A DNA stretch of 64,000 nt, from contig BEDY01000001.1 of the NCBI GenBank assembly GCA_002335605.1, forward strand, positions 3,596,001 to 3,660,000, given 5' to 3'. Source of the stretch: Prillingera fragicola. Taxonomy: Eukaryota > Basidiomycota > Tremellomycetes > Trichosporonales > Trichosporonaceae. Below, one piece after another: positions 43,495 through 54,211 of the stretch (positions are counted from its first letter, which is position 1; every line of letters starts with the position of its first letter). Under the pieces are notes generated by a model. The model saw nothing but the letters and a program-made list of their open reading frames with translations, made no database searches and was not told the DNA's origin. The position numbers were made by a program, and so were the translations under genes.

Positions 43495-44688
43495 ATGACG
43501 CTTCTCCCACCATTTGAAGACTTTGAGTCTACGGCCTCGTGGGTCTCTGCAGCAAACAACAACGCTGGTGCAGCCGCAACAAAGTTTGAAGACCTTGTCG
43601 GCGCCTCGACGTTCGACTTTGCTATTCCAACCAACACCAACGCCGTCACCGACAGCTACGCCGACTCTGATTTCGAGGCCCTGTTTGGCATAAAGTTTCC
43701 TTCCCCTAGCGGCATGGAAGGGTTTTCATTTGACCAGCAGCTGCTTCAGCATCAGCAGGTTCAGCACCAGCACGCTGGACCATCAGTCCCTGTTACCTCA
43801 GCCCTCGACAAGATCAACGCGGCCGGTATGCAGAGCCTATCCAACAACGTGAACCGTGTGGCTGCTCCCACGGCGCTCAACCCGAACACACTCCAGCTCG
43901 ACCATCTCAACCGCATGTCACCAGACACGCCTCTGTCGAGTGGCTACCCTTCGCCTGCGTTCCAGTTCTCCCCCACACCGGGACTGACCATGTGCAACAC
44001 AAACGACTCTACCCCCGCTCCCCGCTCAAACTCGCGTTGTTCGTCACGCTCATCCTTTTCCATTCCTACCGACGGCGACATGTCTGTTGTGTCGACTGCG
44101 CCTGGGTCTCCGGCAGACGGCGCCGCATCATCTCGCAGCAAACCCAAGAAGGAGCATTTGTGCACATACGAAGGCTGCGAGCGTGTCAACCGCTCGTTCC
44201 GCTCCAACGCCGACCTTCAGCGCCATCTCCGCTCCCACCGCGGCGAGCGCCCCTACGCTTGCCCCGCTCCGGGATGCCAGAAAGCGTACGGCCAGCAGAA
44301 CAAGATGGTCAACCACGTCAAGCAGAACCACCCCGCGTTGCTGTGCATTGTCGACGTCGGACGTCGCCGTGGTCGCCGCGCCGGTGTCCCCGCTACGGCC
44401 CCTGCCACCCCGGCTCACTCGGCACCGCACAGCGCGGCCTCAAGCGCAGCCTCTACTCCGGCCAGCTTTGGATCCAACCTGCTCCAGCTTCCTTCATCCC
44501 TCCCCATCGGCCGCGGTCACCAGCGTCCCATCCCTTACAACCGTCCCAACCCTCACAGCGTCAACGTCGCCCTCGCCCACGCTCAGGCTCAGCAGGCTGC
44601 CATGCGCTCCCCGGGAAGCATGGGTACGCGTCGCACGCCGCAGCTCGGCAACGGCTACGCTGTCAATGGCGCCGGGCACATGTGGTAA
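43495..44688 (+). CDS. C2H2 zinc-finger protein, probable transcription factor
   Basis: A single exon of 397 residues. The N-terminal 215 residues are acidic, then Gln/Ser/Pro-rich (FDQQLLQHQQVQHQHAG), as in activation domains. Two zinc fingers follow: Cys223/Cys228 with His244/His248, where the Cys-His spacing is 15 rather than the usual 12, and Cys256/Cys261 with His274/His279. They are joined by an RGERPYAC linker of the TGEKPY type. A basic patch GRRRGRRAG (289-297) could be a nuclear signal. The C-terminus is Ala/Ser/Pro-rich. The long leader region upstream fits a regulated transcription factor. The target is unknown. Confidence 0.85.
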   Translation: MTLLPPFEDFESTASWVSAANNNAGAAATKFEDLVGASTFDFAIPTNTNAVTDSYADSDFEALFGIKFPSPSGMEGFSFDQQLLQHQQVQHQHAGPSVPVTSALDKINAAGMQSLSNNVNRVAAPTALNPNTLQLDHLNRMSPDTPLSSGYPSPAFQFSPTPGLTMCNTNDSTPAPRSNSRCSSRSSFSIPTDGDMSVVSTAPGSPADGAASSRSKPKKEHLCTYEGCERVNRSFRSNADLQRHLRSHRGERPYACPAPGCQKAYGQQNKMVNHVKQNHPALLCIVDVGRRRGRRAGVPATAPATPAHSAPHSAASSAASTPASFGSNLLQLPSSLPIGRGHQRPIPYNRPNPHSVNVALAHAQAQQAAMRSPGSMGTRRTPQLGNGYAVNGAGHMW

Positions 44689-45832
44689 GCTGAGGAGTAG
44701 CAGGAGCTAGGCGAGGATAGGAGCGAGACGACTAGACGACACGCTCGGCATAGATTCACCCCTAGATTCAGGCAGTATCCGCAAGAACCGCACCACTACC
44801 CCTCACAAGAGACCCCTCATGTCACTACCCCAACGGCCCTACATCGCCGTTCCCGCCTGTGCGCAAAGAAGAGAGAAGAGAGAAAAAAACGCCTCAACAA
44901 GCACCAAGCATCATCACCGCATCATCTACTGTTCATAATCCCCTTCCCCCTTCCCACTCTCCTCTGTTCCTCGTCCCCGCTCGATCTGATCGCATCCCGT
45001 TCTGCATGGCACCCGGTGTCAGGACATTGCAGTATCCACCTCCGTCACATGAACAGTGGCCATCCCCCTCCCCCTACCCATCATTGTCAATGTCGATCGA
45101 TAAAAATTGCCCCTTCCTAGCCCGTGTGGGCTGAGGGCACACATGCATAGTTAAACATCACACCGGGTGCAGCTGCGTATTGGACTGAGCTTAGGGGAGG
45201 GCCAAGTGTGTGCGAGTGGTGGCTGACGTGGAGTTTGTATGCGCGCTTGAAGATTACGAGGTCCAGAGATTGCGGTGCGCCACACTCCGGCCACACACCG
45301 CCACAGTCCACCAACAACCATGCACATACATAACCCACGGGTGGCCAGGCAATGACATGGCGCACGACACGACTTCCAATTGACACCCACCGACATGCAC
45401 ACAGCCCGACGCCCAACTCGCGCGCAGACAGACGTCATGGACTAGCTGCGCCGGACAAATCGGCCCCCCAGCCAGGGTCGCCCACGCGAGTGCTGACCCC
45501 GAGATCTGTTCGATTGAGGTTCGCCGAGGGTGGATTTACGTGGAGAGTGATAGTGGCGGCGAGGACAGGATGCAGCAGGGATGGAGAGGGAAAGGCGACA
45601 TTAACGGCCAGATTGGCTAGAGAGAGAGAGAAGTTACGCGAAGATCCCGGGTCAGCAGCGGATCCATACTGTCAGTGGCAGGAGGGAGCCATGAGTTACG
45701 GATCACAGAGTCCGACGCAACACAGTCAATCAGTGAGATATGCATAGCACGTCTACAGCCCCCGTGCGGGCATGCTTTTGCGGCGCTCGTCGCCGCCAAC
45801 CATCTAGCTCGACAAGTCTAGATCACAACACC
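44689..45832. other. Convergent 3' flanks of the C2H2 and VAS1 genes
   Basis: About 1.14 kb. CT-rich after 44800. No gene seen. Confidence 0.5.
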
Positions 45833-48800
45833 TTAGAGGAGAGTCTTGAAGCGCTCGATACCGAGACGAATAGTCTCAATCTCGCTCTCAAACTTGTCAA
45901 TCTTCTCGGCGTTCTGCGCGCGGACATCCTCGCGGACAGTGGTCTCGTAGTTGGCCTGCTTGGTGACCTTGACGAGCTTGTCCCTTCCGGTCTCGGCGAG
46001 GCCCTGCTTCTTCTCGAGCTTGGAGATCTCGGCCGAGGCGTCGACCTTGCCCTGGACAGGAATGTGGACATTGACGTCGGCGGTGACAGTCTCGGTACCG
46101 CAGCCGTTGGGGACCTCGTCGTCGTTGGCGATAAAGACAGCCTGGCCGGCGCCCTTGGTGAGGGCGACAATGATGGCAGCCTGCGACTCGAGCATAGCCT
46201 TCTGCTCGGGCTTCTTGGCCTGGATGATGACGGTAATCTTGTCCTCGAGAGTCTTGCCGTTGGTGGGCAGGTTGTACATCGACGAGACCGAACGAGCCGA
46301 CTTGATGGCCTCGTTGGTGAGGTCAAAGTCCGCCTCATCCTGGGGGAAGTTGTACTCGGGAATCTCCTCGGGGAACGAAGCGACCATGATCGAGGGAGTC
46401 TCGTCACCCTCGCGACGGGGGAGACGCTGCCAGAGGTCCTCAGTGACGTAGGGCATGAAGGGGTGGAGGAGCTTGAGACCGCCCTCGAGAGCAGTGTAGA
46501 TGGTGTTCTGCGACGAGACCTTGGCGGGCGACTCCTCGTTGTTCTCAAAGAGGGGCTTGGTAGACTCGATGAAGACGTCACAGAAGTCGTTCAGGAAGAA
46601 GCGGTAAGCGTAAGCCGAGGCGTCCGAGAAGTCGCGGTTCTCAAGAGCCTTGTTGACATTGGCAGCCGCAATGTTGAGGCGGTGGAGCAGCCATTTCTCC
46701 GAAACGCTCTCCTGGCCCGTAGGCTTGGGCGAGGGGTTGGGGACAAAGGTGCTAGGGAGACGCTTGCCCTCGAGGTCAACGAGGCCAAGACGGAAGAGAG
46801 CAAACTTGGTGGCGTTCCAAAGCTTGTTGCAGAACTTGCGGTAGCCCTCAACACGTCCAATCTCGAGGTTGATGTCGCGACCACCCGAGGTGTAGTTGCA
46901 GAGGGTGAAACGAAGCGCGTCGGTACCGCATTGGGGAATACCCTTGGGGAAGAGCTTCTTCTGGCCGTCCTCGGCCTTCTTGATCTCCTGTTCGGGAAGG
47001 TTACCCTGGCGGAGGTCGTTGTGCAGCTTCTGGAGCGACTGGCCAGTGATAACATCAAGAGGGTCAATGACGTTACCTGTCGACTTGGACATCTTGCGTC
47101 CCCAAGCGTCACGGACCATGGGGTGGCAGTAGACCTCCTTGAAGGGCATCTGACCGGTGAGCTGGTTTCCGAAGAAGGCCATGCGGGCGACCCAGAAGAA
47201 GAGAATGTCCCATCCGGTCTCGAGGACCGAGTTGGGGTAGAAGTGCTCAAGGTCAGGGGTCTTGGCGGGCCAGCCGAGAGTGGAGAAGGGCCAGAGACCC
47301 GACGAGAACCAGGTGTCAAGAACGTCCTCGTCCTGCGAGAGGGTGTACTTGCGGCCATTGGCACGCTTGTCAGCCTGGGCAGTAGCATCCTCGAGCGAAC
47401 GAGCAACAATCCAGTTGTCACCCTTGGCAGTGTCGGAAACCTCACCCTCAAAGGTCATGAGGTAAGCAGGGCAGCGGTGGCCCCACCAGAGCTGACGCGA
47501 GACACACCAGTCCTGCATGTTCTCCATCCAGCGGATCCAGTCGTTGGCAATCGACTTGGGCTTGATCTCGAGCTCACCGGCAGCGGTGCGCTTGAGAACC
47601 TCCTCAGCCATAGGCTTGCAGCTGATCCACCACTGGGGCTTCATGATCGACTCGACAACGTCACCCGAACGCGAACAGATGGGAATCTGCATCTCGTTGT
47701 CGGCCGAGCCGACGTAGAGGTCCTTCTCCTTGAGGGCCTTGAGAATCTCGTTACGGACGTGGAAGCGCTTCATGCCAGCGAAGGGAGCAGCGTTCTCGTT
47801 GTAGGTACCGTCATCGTTCATGAGCGAGATGAACTCGAGGTTGTTGCGCTGGGCACACTCAAAGTCATTGGGGTCGTGGGCAGGGGTGATCTTGACGGCA
47901 CCAGTACCAAACTCCATGTCAACAGTGATGGCGTCGGTGACAATGGGGATGCGACGGCCGTTGAAGGGGTGGACAACAAACTTGCCGTGGAGGTGCTTGT
48001 AACGCTCGTCGTCAGGGTGAACGGCAACGGCAGTGTCACCGAGCATGGTCTCGGGACGGGTGGTAGCGACGACAATGAACTCGTCCGAGTTCTCAATGGG
48101 GTACTTGAACGAGGTGATGACACCAAACTCGAAGCGCTCCTTGGCGTCGTAGCCCTTGACGTTCATGAGAGTGCGGCCGGTAAGGGCCTTCTGGTCGACC
48201 TCGAGGTTGGAGAGCGAGGTGTTGAGGTAGCAGCACCAGTTGACAAGACGGTTGGCGCGGTAGAGGAGGCCCTTCTCGTGCATCATGCAGAAGGCCTCCT
48301 TGACAGCCTCCGAGAGGTTGTCGTCCATGGTGAAGGCAACGCGCTCCCACTCGAACGAACCACCAAGGCGACGCATCTGGTTGGTGATGTTGGCCTGGTA
48401 CTGGTCCTTCCACTCCCAGACCTTCTCAAGGAACTTCTCGCGACCGTAGTAGTGCCTCGAGTGGCCCTCGTTCTTCAACAGACGGTTCTCGACGACGGCC
48501 TGGGTGGCGATACCGGCGTGGTCGTAACCGGGGACAAAGACGACCGAGTAGCCCTGCATGCGCTTCCAGCGAACAAGAGCATCCTGAATCGAGACAGTAA
48601 GAGCGTGTCCGATGTGGAGGTTACCGGTAACGTTGGGAGGGGGGAAGACCATCGAGTAGGTGCCTTTCTCAAGAGGAGAGCCGTCGGCGTTGAAGCGAGG
48701 CTTGAAGAAGCCCTGCTTCTCCCACCAGTCGTAGTGGGCAGCCTCAACCTTGACGGGGTCGTAGCCGGTCGAGGGAAGGTCGCCCGAGACGTCCTTCTTC

Positions 48801-49255
48801 TCTCCCGGAGGCGTGGGGTTGACCCACTCCTCGGCGGGCTGCTCCTCAACCTTCTTCTTCTCCTTCTTCTCCTTCTTGGGGGCAGCAGGGTCCTTAACAA
48901 CGGTAGTGGCGGCCTTGGCAGCCTTCTTAGCCAGAAGCTCAAGACGCTTTGCCTCCTTCTTGGCTAAAGCTGGTCAACGGAGAACAACAACTTGAGGTGG
49001 AGGTCACTTACCTCCCTTCTTGGAGCCGGGGACGCTCTCGCCCTCGACAGCGGGGGCGGCGCTGCCCGAGGCAGGAGCCTCGGCAGCGAGTGAAGCCTCG
49101 GCGGTGGGCTTGGTGACCTCCTCAGCAGACATGGCGGACCAGTGGAGGGTGCGGGTGGAGGTGTATGAGGGAAGACGCTTATAAACGGGTTTGAGGCTCG
49201 AGATCGAGTGTCGTGCGAGCTGCTTTTGGGTGGCGAGAAAGAGGTGGCGTATCAT
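45833..49255 (-). CDS. VAS1: Valyl-tRNA synthetase, cytosolic and mitochondrial
   Basis: Two exons (49012-49255, 45833-48969; intron 42 nt) encode 1,126 residues. It charges tRNA-Val. The class I signatures are PPPNVTGNLHIGHAL and GRKMSKSTGNVIDP; the editing domain includes ATTRPETMLGDTAVAVHPDD; a C-terminal coiled coil contains AEISKLEKKQGLAETGRDKL. Two in-frame ATGs are visible: 49255 starts a basic, Ser-rich presequence (MIRHLFLATQKQLARHS...), and 49132, in a good context (CCGCCATGT), starts MSAEEVTKP. In budding yeast one VAS1 gene makes both enzymes this way. A Lys-rich stretch (KKEKKEKKKVEEQ) precedes the catalytic core. The reverse strand is open for over 3 kb, a by-product of biased codons. 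Confidence 0.96.
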
Positions 49256-49622
49256 GCACCACCTGGGGGAGAGAAAGAAAAGAGTTATAAGTGCAGCCTG
49301 TGGGTGGCAAGGCTGACTAGATGAGGGAGGAGGATGAGATGTATGTGCGTCCTTGACTCGAGCAAAGAGATCAGCAGGTTGGTTCTGGGCGAAATGTCAG
49401 ATTAGTGGTGATAAGGCCCACGTGCAGAATGACGTGTGATATACAACACGCGATAACCATGCGATGGCACTGTGAGACACGCGTGCTCGGATCGTCAGGG
49501 CACACGGGCCCGATGGTAGTGACGCCGCTCGAGTGCAACATGGAACCCTCTTCCTGCAAGCTTACAGTCTCGATACTACTCGCCCTTTCTCGCTTTCGGT
49601 CCAAAAGAGGGAGAGAGTAGTT
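49256..49622. promoter_or_regulatory. Divergent promoter, VAS1 and AP-2 mu
   Basis: 367 bp between start codons. CCACGTG at 49418-49424. No other motif recognised. Confidence 0.45.
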
Positions 49623-51406
49623 ATGATCTCGGCATTCTTCGTGTTCAATCAGAAGGGCGAGGTAAGAGCTCTTCCCGTGGGCGAGTAGCTGACGTGCCAG
49701 GTCCTGATCTCACGACTCTTTCGCGCCGACCTCAAGTAAGGACCGTCGCCTCATCCGTTGCATACTTGCTGACACCTCAGGCGCTCCATTGCCGATGTCT
49801 TTAGGATTCAGGTGATCTCAAACCCCGACATCCGTTCTCCTATCATCACGCTTGGTTCAACCTCGTTCTTCCACGTCAGGGTGAACAACGTCTTTGTTGT
49901 TGGCGTGACAAAGTGAGTACTAGGCTACCACATCATGTCAAGGCTGACTATTCAGATGCAACGCTTCAGCGGCGCTCGTGTTTGAGTTCCTGTACCGCTT
50001 CATTTCCATCTGCCGCAGCTACTTTGGCAAGGTTGACGAGGATGGCATCAAGAACAACTTTGTGCTCATTTATGAGCTCCTCGACGGTGCGCGCTTGCGT
50101 GTACAGCAGACGCTGACTTGCTCAGAGATTTTGGACTTTGGATACCCCCAGAACTCGGAGATTGACACTCTCAAGATGTACATTACCACAGAAGGGATCA
50201 AGTCAGAAATGGCAGTAGTGAGTCCTGTTGAAACACGTCAGTGACACGACTGACGCCGCCAGCGAGAGGACTCGTCCAAGATTACCATCCAGGCGACCGG
50301 CGCCACGTCATGGCGTCGTGCGGACGTCAAGTACCGCAAGAATGAGGCATTTGTGGATGTCATTGAGACTGTCAATATGCTCATGAGCAAAGAGGGTTCG
50401 TCACGCGACACAAATCAGTGCTGACGAATGTAGGAGCCGTGCTGCGTGCCGATGTCGATGGCCAGATTCTCATGAGGGCGTACCTCAGTGGTATGCCGGA
50501 GTGCAAGTTTGGTCTGAATGATAAGCTTGTTCTGGACAAGCGGGCAGGGGAACAGACTACAAAGTCGGACGGCGCAGTGGAGCTGGATGACTGCCAGTTC
50601 CACCAGTGTGTGCGTCTGGGCAAGTTTGATTCGGACCGGTCCATCAGCTTTATTCCTCCTGACGGAGAGTTTGAGCTCATGCGGTAAGTCTTCGCTGCCT
50701 AGCAGCGATTAGGGGTCATGCTTACACAGGCAGCTACCGCTCGACATCCAACATCAATCTGCCCTTCCGGTTGCAAACCCACGTGACTGAACCTACGAAG
50801 TCGCGAGTAGAGTACACGATTCACCTCAAGGCGAGCTTTGACTCAAAGCTCAATGCAAACAACGTCGTTGTCAAGATTCCCACACCGCTAAACACTACCA
50901 AGGTCGACTCCAAGGTCGGCACCGGCAAGGCAAAGTATGTGCCTGCCGAGAACTATATTATTTGGAAGTGAGTGCCGACGACTGGACCCAACTGACGATT
51001 GAAGAATCCCACGAATCCAAGGACAGCAGGAATGCACACTCACCGCCGAGGCAACCCTCGCTACGACCACCCACAAGCAGGCATGGTCACGCCCGCCTAT
51101 TGATATCGACTTTAGTGGTAGGTTCATTTGAGCGAAAGCAAGATCCCGCAAGGTTTCAACCACTGACTTTATCCTTAAGTTGTAATGTTCACAGCCTCTG
51201 GGCTTCTTGTCCGTTATCTCAAGGTCTATGAGAAGAGCGGTGTCCAGTCTGTGAAATGGGTCCGATGTTCGTATCGAGGGATTTGAAGCAAGACGAGTGC
51301 TGACCATCGCAGATCTTAGCAAAGCGAGCGGAACATACCAGATTCGGGTGAGTGTGACACTCTGTCGCGCACAGACCAGCCAAACTGACGTTTTGCGCAG
51401 TTCTGA
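49623..51406 (+). CDS. Clathrin adaptor AP-2 complex mu subunit
   Basis: Twelve exons (49623-49661, 49701-49735, 49781-49912, 49956-50086, 50126-50217, 50263-50395, 50434-50683, 50734-50967, 51005-51117, 51180-51266, 51313-51347, 51401-51406) encode 428 residues, the normal length. The start [20 protein letters not shown] and [20 protein letters not shown] with [13 protein letters not shown] match AP-2 mu rather than AP-1. The C-terminal mu-homology domain, which binds YxxPhi cargo, includes [20 protein letters not shown] and ends YQIRF. The final coding exon is just TTC TGA. Introns are 37-62 nt. The complex selects cargo for endocytosis at the plasma membrane. Confidence 0.93.
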
Positions 51407-52177
51407 GTGTACAGGAGCGTGTTATGTATTGTATTTCTGTGCACCAGACCAACCAGCGCGACTGATGTTCTGAAATTGATTGAGACCGCGACTGGCGAAC
51501 AGAGGGCGAAGTTGAGTTTCTGTCTCCAGCATGTCCACCGCCCAGGCTGCGCCCACTCACGTGGCATCGATGGGTCCCGCGGTCTCCATCTGGCAGCAAG
51601 ACCGAAATCGCGAGACCGCCAGTAGGTACGAAGGGGCGGCCTGTGGGGGTCGCCTCCAAATCGAATGGGTGAACTGCGGGGTAAACTACGAGGTCGGGTC
51701 AACTGTTCTTCCAGGGTGGGTTTCGGCTTAGTTTCTTCAAGTCTCACGAATGTGCTGTCCTTGCGTTCCGCTGCACATGCACAGTCTAGCTGTCAACACC
51801 TGTTTGTGGTATCTGGGACCCTCGCCGTGCTTTCCAGCGTCGTCATTGGCCGCTGCCCACTTTGATCGGCCGTACCTTCCCCCCGAATGCCCCTCTGCAT
51901 GACAGCTGCGATCAATCTACAGGGAGTGCAGTGCCCAGAAAGCTTCTCTGGGTGTGTGAGTGATAGACAGTCTGTGCTCCCACGCAGGCCAACTGTCACG
52001 GACCGCTGCATCATGGCTACGGTATATGTTATGGCATGCATTTTTTCTCTCGTTCCGTCTTTCTCGAGGTATGTACATCCTGGTGATGCTGCAGGGTTGA
52101 TAGTGATTGAATGGTGGGGGTTCGATGCAAGATCAGCGTGCACTCGCCTGGAGCGCTCGCCATTAGGAGGAAACAGT
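51407..52177. other. Convergent 3' flanks of AP-2 mu and FTR1-type genes
   Basis: About 770 bp. Open frames on the plus strand continuing into the permease gene are reverse-strand by-products. No gene seen. Confidence 0.5.
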
Positions 52178-53803
52178 CTAAGCGTCATTCGACGCGCGGC
52201 TGCCAGAGCCGGAGGCATGGTTGGCAGGCTCTCCGGTGTCGAGGCCGAGCTCGGAGAGAAGACCCTCCTCTTCACCCTCCGTGCGAAGCTCACGACGGCG
52301 GCGGCGGTAGATGGCCCATCCGCGCTTGGAGCGGCGGCCAAAGAGCTCGGTGCGGCCCTCCGTAAACTTCAAGCGGATGAGGGTGAGGATGATGAAGATC
52401 CAGTAGCACTCGTAAGTGCCAATGGTCCACCACGAGGCAGTGTTGTTCCATCCGACCAGACTCTGGGCAAGCTGGGCGATGCCAGAGTAGCCCTCGTGGC
52501 CGACCTCTGGGTTCCAGTACATAAAGTGCCAAATGTTGCCAATTGTGCGGTACGAGCCTGGGCCGTCACCAGACTCGGCGGCGGCGAGTCCAACGTGGTT
52601 GATGTAGTACTGCCTCTCGAGAGAAAAGGCCGAGCGCGAAGCGAGACCAGCGCCCATCATGAAGAGCACGACGGTGGACGCAGTGGTAAAGTGCTGGAGG
52701 CTCATCTTCTCGCCGCGGACAAAGATCCAGAAGGCGAGCGATCCACCAATAGCAAACCCAAGGAACGCACCAGTGGCAATGGCAAGCGGCTTGTCGGTCA
52801 TGCCGATACCACCGAGGAAGACAACACCCTCAAGACCCTCACGGAGAACGGTGATGAAGGGAAGACCAAAGAGAATCCAGCCTCGAGCCGCGCGTGCGCG
52901 GACCTTGCGCTTGCTGCGGTGGGCCGATTCACTGACGCCGGCCTTGCCCTCGACGGCGGAGAGCAGCTTGAGGCGCCACTTGACCTTTGCGTGGGGGAGA
53001 CGGAGAAATGCGAGGCCCATGACGAGGATACTGCAGAGTCAGCTATTGTTCTCCGCCACTGGCACGGGTTTCCGGTTGCCTTGCACAAGAGACTCACATC
53101 AGAGACGCCATTCCACAAAAGATACCCTCCCAGAGGTTCTCAGCCTGCTGCCAGAGGTCGTGGGCAAAGGTGTAAAACTGTCACGCGTTAGCAAGTTTGA
53201 ACACTTGACCAGGCAAGGGGCAACCCAGTGCACGCGGGCTACTCACGACATAGAGGAAGATGGCACCGACGGTCGCGGCAGCGGCGAGACCGAGCAGCGC
53301 ACCAGTCCACACCTGGGTCTTTAGCGACCGGACGAGCGCCTCGCGATCGTAGACCGGACGCGTGGAATGCCCATCGTCGCTGCCCTCGCTGTCCAGGCTC
53401 AAACGCGAAAAGGTGCTGACGTCTGGCGAGAGAAGGTCTGGCGAGATGGCGGGAACGCGCGGCGAGGCGCGGGGCGAGTTGGGTGGAAAGGTCGAGTACT
53501 CGCCTCCATCAGCTGCGTTGTGACCGGGGGTTGCGGGGAGCAGCTCGGTGCGGCTGTCGTTGGCGCCGAGGAGGGCGGCGGAGGGGCGGTGTGGGATGAG
53601 CTGGTCGATAAAACCGAGGAGCACGGCGACTGTTAGTGTTAGCTTTGGGTGCCAGTGACAATGGGGCTGGTACGCACTGATAATGCCGGCCTCGAGGGTC
53701 TCACGAAGGGCGATGAACGTTGCCACCGGCTAAAGGAAAGTCAGCTTTGAATGGGTGGCAAGGGCTGTCCGGAGCTCACGGAAAAGTAGTCCACTGCTGG
53801 CAT
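52178..53803 (-). CDS. High-affinity iron permease, FTR1/FTH1 family
   Basis: Exons 53780-53803, 53678-53729, 53247-53629, 53098-53177 and 52178-53030 give 463 residues. Two iron-binding motifs are present: RETLE at 17-21 in the first membrane helix (FIALRETLEAGIIIAVLLGF) and REGLE at 243-247 (ITVLREGLEGVVFLGG). Between helices 1 and 2 lies a hydrophilic Ser/Pro-rich loop of about 95 residues, longer than in typical members. The family works with a multicopper ferroxidase (Fet3/Fet5) in iron uptake at the plasma membrane or vacuole; no ferroxidase gene is adjacent. Introns are 48-69 nt. The 410-bp upstream region would hold the promoter. The choice between FTR1 (surface) and FTH1 (vacuole) is open. 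Confidence 0.92.
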
Positions 53804-54211
53804 TTTGGTGCGTAGAGCCCGTACGGGCAGTGATGAGAAAGCCGAGCTTAAAGAGTGACAAGGAGCAAAGGGAACAAGTAAGAGAGAACAGTAAAAGTGA
53901 ATGCCAAGAACGATGAGTGAACAGGAGCGCGTCGTCTTTTCGCGGCTTCGGACCCGATTCCACCACCAAGCGCTGGTGGCGGACGCGGCAGTTCCTCGAG
54001 GCCCCACCCTGGCCCACCATCGGCCCACCCGCGGTGCAGCTCACACTGTTGCTACCAAACCGCGCACATCGGACCATGGTGCTCCCACAGCCCGGACATC
54101 TGCGGCGCACACGTTTGTGTCTCGTATCGATGCATCACACGGGTATCCATGTCACGGCGGTATGGACGTTGCGTCTTCTTCCTCGGGTTTCCAAGATCAT
54201 CACATCACAGT
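53804..54211. promoter_or_regulatory. Promoter region of the iron permease, VPS16 3' flank
   Basis: About 410 bp. GATA cores on either strand (for example TATC at 54124 and 54142) are present; fungal iron genes are often controlled by GATA-type repressors, but these cores are too short to be evidence alone. Confidence 0.4.

Noticed and set aside
45740..48967. 1,075-codon plus-strand ORF opposite VAS1
   Set aside because: Same explanation as for KGD1: it is the reverse strand of valyl-tRNA synthetase.
51887..53191. 434-codon plus-strand ORF opposite the iron permease
   Set aside because: It covers the reverse of the last permease exons and crosses their introns; no domain.
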